Assembly (NCBI RefSeq): GCF_900155385.1
Contig: NZ_LT699745.1
Span: forward strand, 1,192,946-1,256,945
Length of the DNA: 64,000 nt
Reading direction: 5' to 3'
Source of the DNA: Vreelandella massiliensis
Lineage (GTDB): Bacteria; Pseudomonadota; Gammaproteobacteria; Pseudomonadales; Halomonadaceae
Under the pieces are notes generated by a model. It searched no databases, was not told where the DNA came from, and was given only the letters and a program-made list of their open reading frames with translations. Below are positions 58,023 to 64,000 of the stretch, piece by piece; position 1 is the stretch's first letter; each line of letters starts with the position of its first letter. The position numbers were made by a program, and so were the translations under genes.

Positions 58023-59688
58023 GCCGTACGTGGCGTCTTGCCCAGAAAAGCCTAGGGATGAGCAGGGCCAAGGCGAAGCCGATAAACGGCAGCAGGGCCT
58101 GAAGTAGCGCCCATACCCCGATCAGGCGGCGATTGCCCCCGCTTGCCAACGCCACCGCCTCGGTGGTGACCGTCGGAACGCGCCCGGCGCCAAGCAGCAG
58201 CGTGGGAAGGTACTGGCTGATACTGACCGCCAGGCCCACGGCGCATGCCGTAAGTAGCGGTGCCAATAAAAGCGGTACGCGCACTTGCCAGAACGCGCGC
58301 CACTTAGACGCCCCCAGTGCGTGCGCCACCTGCATCCAGTGAGGATCAAGACGCCGGTAGGCTTCCGCCAGTGAAAGGTAGAGGTAGGGCACGACAAACA
58401 GCAGGTGCGCCGCGACGACCAGGGTGCGCTGCGGGCGAAAGCCTAAGCTTTCGGCGGCGACCACCACGCCAAACAGAAAAGCGACCTGTGGCACCAGCAG
58501 CGGCAGATACAACAGCCAGAGGGCGTGTTTGGGGTGACGTTGGCGCTGCACCTCGTTTTCAAGGCACGCCACCACCAGCACTAGCGCAATCAGGGTAGCG
58601 GCAACGCCGATTACCAGCGTATTGGCAAGCGGCAGCGCGAGACTGTCAAACGCGCGCTGCCAGTGATCGAGTGTGAAGCCGGCGGGTAGCGCATCGGGAA
58701 AGCGCCAAAAGCCGGCGACGGAGAAAAGCGCGAGCCCCGCCAGGGCCAACAGCGCGGTGAGGGTTGTGAATGACAAGCCCGCGCGCCCAACCACCGCCCC
58801 TACACGGCTGCCTTGGGTGCGCTGGCCGTTGAGTATCCAGCGCTTGCCGAAGCGCTTCACCCCTTGTTCACCCAGCCACCAAAGCATAAGCGCGCTCAAG
58901 GTGACCCCCAGTTGCAATAGCGCCCCCGCCGAGGCCATGAGCCGGCGCGAAAGATCGGGGTCGTTAAACCAGGAAAGCACGGCCACGCTCAGGGTGGGCG
59001 GGCGCGTCGGGCCGAGAATAAGGGCCATGTCCACCACCGAGCTTGAGTAGGCGATCACCGCATACACCGGGAGACGAATCAGCGGGTAGAGCGCCGGGAG
59101 CACCGTCTTTAGCCATGCCAAAGTGGGTGTGTAGCCTAGTGAGCGGGCAAGCTCGATACGCCGCTCGGGCGACAGTTGCGGGAGCACGGCAAGGCTCATC
59201 AGTAGCAAAAACGGCACTTCTTTGAGCACTAAACCGGCAATCAGTGACAACCCCCAGGGGTCGTTGACGATCAGCCAGTCGGGTGGGCGCTCCCAGCCGG
59301 AGAGGCCCGGCGAGATAATCCGCGCCAAGAGGCCCGACGGGGCGATCAAAAAGGCCAATCCAAACGCGACCGCCGCATGAGGGATCGCCAGCAAAGGCGA
59401 GACCAGCCGGTGCAGGGCACGATCGAGCCGGGTGCCTTGGTTCGCTGCCAAGAAAAGAACGACAACGGTGAGGGCAATCAGCGGTGCAACAAGCCCCGCT
59501 GAGAGGCTGAGCAACGCCGATTGGCCGACTCCTGGCCAAGCCAGCAGCGCTTGCCAGGGGGCGAGGGTGAAACGGACGGCGCCCAACCCAGGATGTACGC
59601 CAAACGCCGGCATAACCAACGTCGCCACCCCGGCCCCTACCGGTACCACCAATACCGCGATCAACAGCCAAGGGGCGAGCCTCAGCAC
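58009..59688 (-). CDS. ABC transporter permease, fused pair (YnjC-like)
   Basis: A 559-residue membrane protein with two tandem MetI-type permease domains and about 12 spans. EAA-type cytoplasmic loops are seen as ELARSLGYTPTLAWLKTVLPAL near 186-207 and QVAHALGASKWRAFWQVRVPLL near 457-478. This is the YnjC architecture, also seen in thiamine and iron transporters. The GTG 59688 start lies directly after the binding-protein stop. No ATPase gene (YnjD counterpart) is present in the window, so an ATPase must come from elsewhere or be shared. Substrate unknown. Confidence 0.87.
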   Translation of the reverse strand: MLRLAPWLLIAVLVVPVGAGVATLVMPAFGVHPGLGAVRFTLAPWQALLAWPGVGQSALLSLSAGLVAPLIALTVVVLFLAANQGTRLDRALHRLVSPLLAIPHAAVAFGLAFLIAPSGLLARIISPGLSGWERPPDWLIVNDPWGLSLIAGLVLKEVPFLLLMSLAVLPQLSPERRIELARSLGYTPTLAWLKTVLPALYPLIRLPVYAVIAYSSSVVDMALILGPTRPPTLSVAVLSWFNDPDLSRRLMASAGALLQLGVTLSALMLWWLGEQGVKRFGKRWILNGQRTQGSRVGAVVGRAGLSFTTLTALLALAGLALFSVAGFWRFPDALPAGFTLDHWQRAFDSLALPLANTLVIGVAATLIALVLVVACLENEVQRQRHPKHALWLLYLPLLVPQVAFLFGVVVAAESLGFRPQRTLVVAAHLLFVVPYLYLSLAEAYRRLDPHWMQVAHALGASKWRAFWQVRVPLLLAPLLTACAVGLAVSISQYLPTLLLGAGRVPTVTTEAVALASGGNRRLIGVWALLQALLPFIGFALALLIPRLFWARRHVRRGVL

Positions 59689-59691
59689 GGA

Positions 59692-60924
59692 TTACTGGGT
59701 TCCGTAACGCTCACGCCAAGCCTCCTGCAGCGCGGTCATCCAACTGGGGTGGGGCTCGGGTAGCGTTTGCGAAAGCGCATCCGCGGGCAGTTCGGCGGGG
59801 TGCGCATCGCCTTGTTCAAAGCGTGCCTTGTCCTTTTCGTCCAAGCGGTTGACGTCTAAAACGGTCCGATCTCCCCACATCTCCAGCGACTGCTTCTGCG
59901 CTTGCGCCTCGGGCGAGAGCAGGAAGTTGGCCAGCGTCATCGCGCCCGCTTTATGCGGCGAGTTGTACGGAATCGCCACAAAGTGGACATTGCCAAGCGT
60001 GCCGCCTTCAAACACGTAGCTGCGCACACTCTCGGGCAGCTGATACTCCTGCACCGCCACGGCCGCTTCCGAGGGATAAAAGGAGAACGCCAGGCTCAGT
60101 TCGCCATCGCTCATTAGCGTGCGCAGGGCGGGGCCGGAGTCGGGGAAGCTGCGACCGCTGCGCCACAGGTGCGGATGCAGCGTATCCAAATAGTCCCAAA
60201 GCGGTGCGGTGACGGCGCCGAAGTCGCTTTCCGAAACCGGTTGATAGAGCGCGTCGTCTTGCTCGCTAAGCTCAATCAACGCTTGCTTGAGAAAGGTGCT
60301 GCCGGTGAAGTCGGGAATGCGCGGGTAGGTGAACTCTCCCGGGTTCTCCTCGGCCCAGTCGAGAAGCGCGTCGATGCTGCGCGGCGGGTTTTGGACGTGG
60401 GCGCTATCGTAGTAGAAGGTAATCTGCGCCTTGCCCCAGGGCGACTCATAGCCTTCGGTGGGCAGCGTGAAGTCGGTGACCACTTCCGGGTTGTCATCGG
60501 GGTAAGTGAGAGCGAAATTGGGCAGTGATTCGGCGAAGGGGCCGAACAGCAGGTCGCGCTCGCGCATGGCGGCAAAGTTCTCGCCGTTGATCCAGATAAG
60601 GTCCACGCTGCCCTCGTCGTCATTGCCCGCCTGCTTCTCGGCCAGCACCCTTGAAACGGCGTTGCCGGTGTCGTCGAGCTTAACGTGGCGCACCTCAACG
60701 CCGTGGCGGCGCTGCATCTCGTTGGCGACCCAGTCGATATAGCGGTTGGTGCGCGTATCGCCGCCCCAGGCGTTCCAGTAGACCGTTTGCCCTTGGGCAT
60801 CTTCTAAGACGGACTCCCAATCGTCAGGGTTGGGGGCAGCCAAGGTCGCTGTCGAAAACGATAGCGCCAGGGTGGCGAAGGCAAGTGCCTTCAGGCGGTA
60901 AAGGGTGGGGCGTGGATAGGGCAT
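59692..60924 (-). CDS. ABC transporter substrate-binding protein (YnjB-like)
   Basis: A 410-residue periplasmic binding protein. The signal peptide (about 29 residues, ending ATLA/APNPDDW) precedes the cluster D/F-type fold: VYWNAWGGDTRTNRYIDWV near 50-68, VDLIWINGENFAAMRE near 107-122, WGKAQITFYYDSAHV near 169 and MTLANFLLSPEAQAQKQ near 345. It matches the YnjB pattern. ATG 60924 is chosen: GAGG eight bases upstream and an immediate signal sequence; the open frame to 60975 is rejected. The APH-like gene ends 57 bases upstream. Confidence 0.88.
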   Translation of the reverse strand: MPYPRPTLYRLKALAFATLALSFSTATLAAPNPDDWESVLEDAQGQTVYWNAWGGDTRTNRYIDWVANEMQRRHGVEVRHVKLDDTGNAVSRVLAEKQAGNDDEGSVDLIWINGENFAAMRERDLLFGPFAESLPNFALTYPDDNPEVVTDFTLPTEGYESPWGKAQITFYYDSAHVQNPPRSIDALLDWAEENPGEFTYPRIPDFTGSTFLKQALIELSEQDDALYQPVSESDFGAVTAPLWDYLDTLHPHLWRSGRSFPDSGPALRTLMSDGELSLAFSFYPSEAAVAVQEYQLPESVRSYVFEGGTLGNVHFVAIPYNSPHKAGAMTLANFLLSPEAQAQKQSLEMWGDRTVLDVNRLDEKDKARFEQGDAHPAELPADALSQTLPEPHPSWMTALQEAWRERYGTQ

Positions 60925-60981
60925 GGTCGGGCCTCGTGTTAAGCAACTCGTGTTTAAGCCACTTGGTTTAAACAACTGGTT

Positions 60982-62031
60982 TTAAGCAAAATGAGGAGAA
61001 AGCGCATGGTGAAGCTCGGATAACTCGCGCTGCACGTGGTCGATAACGCCCGGCGACAGATAGTGCTCCACCCGGTCGCGGACGTGGGCGATCGTATCAG
61101 GGTCGGTGAGCTCCGCCGACCAATCCTCGCCGCGGCGTTCGGCATCTTGTGCCTGCAGATGCTGTGCGCGCCACTTGGCGCACCAGGTGAGCGACCAGAG
61201 CCACGTCGCTCGGCGACAGGCAATTAGCGTCTGGGTGCTGGGGGCCTCGCCCATACGGTCTTGCCAGTGGCGATAAAAGGCGGCGACCTCTTCAAGCGAT
61301 AGTACCGCCTGGGTGTTTACGTCCCAGGTGGTGGAGGTATAGAGCGAGGTGTGGGCGAGATCAATGCCCGGCAGGCCGTAACGGCACTTTTCCAAATCCA
61401 CCAGCACGGCACGACCGCGGCCATCGACTAAAAAGTTGCCGGGATGCGTGTCGAAGCTGATCAGGCACGGCTCGGCATCCGGCAGTACGGCGGGCAGGGC
61501 ATCGAGTTCGCCGCGAATGCGGGCAACCACATCGGCGCTTAAGTCGGCTTTCTCCAGCCACTCGCCTTGGCGGGCTACCTCCTCGCGCATCGCCTGCCAC
61601 GGGTTTTTCGGCGCTAAAAGCGGCGCTGGCGAATCCGGCCGCGGCAGGGCGTGCAGGCTTGCCAGCGTTTCGGCGATACGGGCCAAGTCCTGTGGCAAGC
61701 TTGCCAGCTGGCCCTCAATGGCATCCACGAGTAAACCGCCCCGTGGCAGCGTATCGCTTACGGGCAATAGGCCATGCAGGCGCGGCGCGTGCCCACCTGC
61801 GCTTGCGCGCTCATAGCAGGCGGCCTCGTAGGCGAGGTTTTCCGTTGGCGGCAAACCCATCTGGCTCTGTTTGGGCAGTCGTGCCACCCAGTCGTCGCCG
61901 TCGCGATGCATCCAGACGTGGTCGTGGGCAAGCCCGGTGTCAGCCATCGGTGACAGCGTGCGGTAGGTAATGCCCGCACGCTTAAGTTCGCCCTCAAGCG
62001 CCGTTATACGTTGCTCGGCAGGTGTCGGCAT
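60982..62031 (-). CDS. APH/choline-kinase-fold phosphotransferase-like protein
   Basis: A 349-residue protein with the APH fold. The N-lobe covers about 1-100. The catalytic loop is ISFDTHPGNFLVD (191-203): Asp194 and Asn199 are kept, but Ser192 replaces the usual His of HxDxxxxN. The metal-binding VDLEKC at 211-216 provides Asp212. The helical C-lobe is rich in Trp. Relatives phosphorylate antibiotics, choline or thiamine; none can be assigned here. As the first minus-strand gene of the cluster, it may act on the solute of the adjacent transporter, which is an inference. Confidence 0.82.
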   Translation of the reverse strand: MPTPAEQRITALEGELKRAGITYRTLSPMADTGLAHDHVWMHRDGDDWVARLPKQSQMGLPPTENLAYEAACYERASAGGHAPRLHGLLPVSDTLPRGGLLVDAIEGQLASLPQDLARIAETLASLHALPRPDSPAPLLAPKNPWQAMREEVARQGEWLEKADLSADVVARIRGELDALPAVLPDAEPCLISFDTHPGNFLVDGRGRAVLVDLEKCRYGLPGIDLAHTSLYTSTTWDVNTQAVLSLEEVAAFYRHWQDRMGEAPSTQTLIACRRATWLWSLTWCAKWRAQHLQAQDAERRGEDWSAELTDPDTIAHVRDRVEHYLSPGVIDHVQRELSELHHALSPHFA

Positions 62032-62171
62032 GGAGAATCCTTATTCTTGCGCAAAAGCGGTGCCGGTCAATGGCTATTATTCAGTGGCTATCGTTAAGTG
62101 ATAGCGGTGCATCAAACCTTACACGCTTTGTACAAAAAAAGGGAAGGCGTGCGTTAATGCAGTGGATAACG

Positions 62172-62199
62172 CAAAACGCCCGCATAGGCGGGCGTTTTG
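62172..62199. terminator. Bidirectional hairpin downstream of valS
   Basis: CAAAACGCCCGC pairs over 12 bp with GCGGGCGTTTTG around an ATAG loop. Read on the minus strand it ends valS, giving a T run; it also separates valS from the accessory cluster. Confidence 0.9.
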
Positions 62200-62219
62200 G
62201 TAACGACACGTGATTGGCC

Positions 62220-64000
62220 TTACAACGCCTCAATCTTCGCTTTCTGCTCTTCCAGCAACTGTTTGGCTGATTGGAACTCGGCGAGTTTGCCACGCTCTTT
62301 TTCCACCACGGCTTCTGGGGCTTTGGCGATAAAGCCTTCGTTGCCGAGCTTCTTCTCGATGCCGCCGATCAGCTTGTCCTGCTTGTCGATCTCTTTGTTG
62401 AGTCGTTTAAGCTCGGCGTCCTTGTCGATCAAGTCCGCCATGGGTACCAGCACTTCCATGTCGCCCACCAGCTGCGTGGCCGATAGTGGGGCGTCGTCGG
62501 GGGTTTCAAGCCAGCTCACGCTTTCCAGTTTGGCCAGTTTGGCGAGGAACAGGCGGTTTTTCTCCAGGCGCTCGGCGTCCTCCGGCTGGCCCTTGGTCAG
62601 CAGCACGTCCAGCGGCTTGCCCGGGGCGATGTTCATCTCGGCGCGGATGTTACGCACGGCGATGATCACGCCTTTGAGCCACTCGATATCGCGGGTGGCC
62701 TGTTCGTCGATTTTGCTTTCTTCTGCCTCGGGCCATGGTTGCACCATGATCGAGTCATTGCCGCCTGCGTGGGTGCCGGCCAGCGGGGCGATGCGCTGCC
62801 AGATCTCCTCGGAGATAAACGGCATCATCGGGTGAGCCAGGCGCAGAATGGCTTCCAGCACGCGCACCAGGGTGCGCCGGGTGCCTCTTTTCGATTCGGC
62901 CGTGGCATTTTCATCCCATAAAACCGGCTTGGAGAGTTCCAGGTACCAGTCGCAGTATTCGTTCCACACGAACTCATAAAGCGCCTGAGAAGCGTGGTCG
63001 AAGCGGTACTCCTCCAGCGCCTTGGTGACTTGGTTTGCGGTCTTCTGTAGCTGCGAGATGATCCAGCGGTCGGCGAGCGAAAGCGTGACCTCGCCGCCAT
63101 CCTGTCCGCAGTCCTCGCCTTCGGCGTTCATCAGCACGTAGCGCGAGGCGTTCCACAGCTTGTTGCAGAAGTTGCGGTAGCCGTCGAGGCGGTTCATGTC
63201 GAACTTGATATCGCGCCCGGTGGTGGCCTGCGAGAGAAAGGTAAAGCGCAGCGCGTCGGTGCCGTGGGGCTCGATGCCGTCCTTGAACTCGTCGCGGGTC
63301 GCCTTGGCAATCGCCTTGGCTTTTTGCGGCTGCATCATGTTGCCGGTGCGCTTTTCGATCAGGGTGTCGAGCTCGATGCCATCGATCAGGTCGATGGGGT
63401 CGAGCACGTTGCCCTTGGACTTGGACATTTTGTTGCCGTCGCGGTCGCGCACGAGGCCGTGAACGTAGACCTGCTTGAAGGGCACCTCACCGGTAAACTT
63501 GAGCGTCAACATGATCATCCGGGCGACCCAGAAGAAGATGATGTCAAAGCCCGTCACCAGCACGCTGGAGGGGTGGAAGGTCTCAAGCTCGGGCGTCTGT
63601 TCCGGCCAGCCCAGCGTTCCAAACGTCCAAAGCCCCGAGCTGAACCAGGTGTCGAGCACGTCGTCGTCCTGGGTCAGTTCAACGTCCGCGCCCAAGCCGT
63701 TTTTCTCGCGGGCTTCTTCGGCGCTACGCGCCACATAGACGTTGCCTTTGGCGTCGTACCACGCCGGGATGCGGTGGCCCCACCACAGCTGGCGGGAGAT
63801 ACACCAATCCTGCAGGTCGCGCATCCAGGCGAAGTACATGTTTTCGTAGTTCTTAGGCACGAACTGGATGTCGCCGTTCTCGACCGCTTCAATGGCGGGT
63901 TTAGCGAGTGTCTCCACCGCGACGAACCACTGATCGGTTAAAAGCGGCTCGATCACATCGCCAGAGCGGTCACCGTAGGGCAGGGTGTTGTTGACGCTCT
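62220..64000 (-). CDS. valS: Valine-tRNA ligase, C-terminal part
   Basis: The 3' part of valS (about 593 residues) runs open to the window edge, so the 5' end is missing. ValRS charges tRNA-Val and edits threonine. The visible part has [18 protein letters not shown], the class I KMSKS loop (NKMSKSKGN), the anticodon-binding domain ([24 protein letters not shown]) and a C-terminal coiled-coil arm ([22 protein letters not shown], then [18 protein letters not shown]). The stop is followed by a strong terminator. The ATG at 63956 is internal, not a start. Confidence 0.97.
   Translation of the reverse strand, partial: SVNNTLPYGDRSGDVIEPLLTDQWFVAVETLAKPAIEAVENGDIQFVPKNYENMYFAWMRDLQDWCISRQLWWGHRIPAWYDAKGNVYVARSAEEAREKNGLGADVELTQDDDVLDTWFSSGLWTFGTLGWPEQTPELETFHPSSVLVTGFDIIFFWVARMIMLTLKFTGEVPFKQVYVHGLVRDRDGNKMSKSKGNVLDPIDLIDGIELDTLIEKRTGNMMQPQKAKAIAKATRDEFKDGIEPHGTDALRFTFLSQATTGRDIKFDMNRLDGYRNFCNKLWNASRYVLMNAEGEDCGQDGGEVTLSLADRWIISQLQKTANQVTKALEEYRFDHASQALYEFVWNEYCDWYLELSKPVLWDENATAESKRGTRRTLVRVLEAILRLAHPMMPFISEEIWQRIAPLAGTHAGGNDSIMVQPWPEAEESKIDEQATRDIEWLKGVIIAVRNIRAEMNIAPGKPLDVLLTKGQPEDAERLEKNRLFLAKLAKLESVSWLETPDDAPLSATQLVGDMEVLVPMADLIDKDAELKRLNKEIDKQDKLIGGIEKKLGNEGFIAKAPEAVVEKERGKLAEFQSAKQLLEEQKAKIEAL

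Overview
The window is a 64 kb piece of a GC-rich gammaproteobacterial chromosome. Gene order and protein character fit the Halomonadaceae (Halomonas or a close relative). This taxonomic call is an inference from ftsX-rpoH, map-glnD-dapC-dapD-dapE, rpsB-to-tilS and rho-ubiD-fre synteny, not from a search. I saw no rRNA, tRNA, CRISPR array, phage or complete insertion sequence.

Layout. 1-2334: end of ftsX, the heat-shock sigma factor rpoH, and a bidirectional terminator shared with slmA. 1.7-6.5 kb (minus): coaBC-dut-algC-argB-slmA, covering CoA, dUTP, sugar-phosphate and arginine metabolism and division-site control. 6.6-12.5 kb (plus): radC, rpmB, rpmG, mutM, rlmI, a broken alanine dehydrogenase gene, slyX (minus) and a membrane-anchored cold-shock-domain protein. 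12.6-20.6 kb (minus): map-glnD-dapC-ArsC-like-dapD-dapE and a hypothetical, which is the lysine/diaminopimelate block with the nitrogen sensor GlnD. 20.6-41.8 kb (plus): the envelope and translation superoperon rpsB-tsf-pyrH-frr-uppS-cdsA-dxr-rseP-bamA-skp-lpxD-fabZ-lpxA-lpxB-rnhB-dnaE-accA-tilS. 41.8-47.4 kb: ppx (minus), a long rho leader, rho, ubiD and a flavin reductase. 47.5-49.3 kb: a 41-residue membrane peptide, then an attenuator-type leader in front of a DAHP synthase. 49.3-53.3 kb: small envelope proteins (DUF3087-like, a MliC-like lipoprotein, YdjM-like, DUF411, a META-domain lipoprotein) and gloA. 53.3-62.0 kb (minus): a seven-gene accessory cluster. 62.2-64.0 kb: 3' part of valS.

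Three regions stand out. (1) The DAHP synthase leader encodes a short peptide with the run Y-F-G-Y-W-F, followed by a strong intrinsic terminator and by a second, 59-codon ORF that ends three bases before the synthase start. This looks like ribosome-mediated attenuation by aromatic amino acids. (2) The 53.3-62.0 kb cluster joins an APH-fold kinase-like protein, YnjB/YnjC-type transporter parts with no ATPase, two glycosyltransferases of the rSAM/selenodomain (arsenosugar) families, a TVP38-flavin disulfide reductase fusion and a SelD-N-terminal-type oxidoreductase. It may form one operon of unknown chemistry. (3) The alanine dehydrogenase frame is broken by 34 extra bases that closely resemble a Tn5/Nextera mosaic end, which is most likely a library or assembly artefact.

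Three separate gene junctions carry three tandem copies of a 14-16 bp unit. The rest is conserved housekeeping DNA with intact genes, short spacers and several stop/start overlaps.
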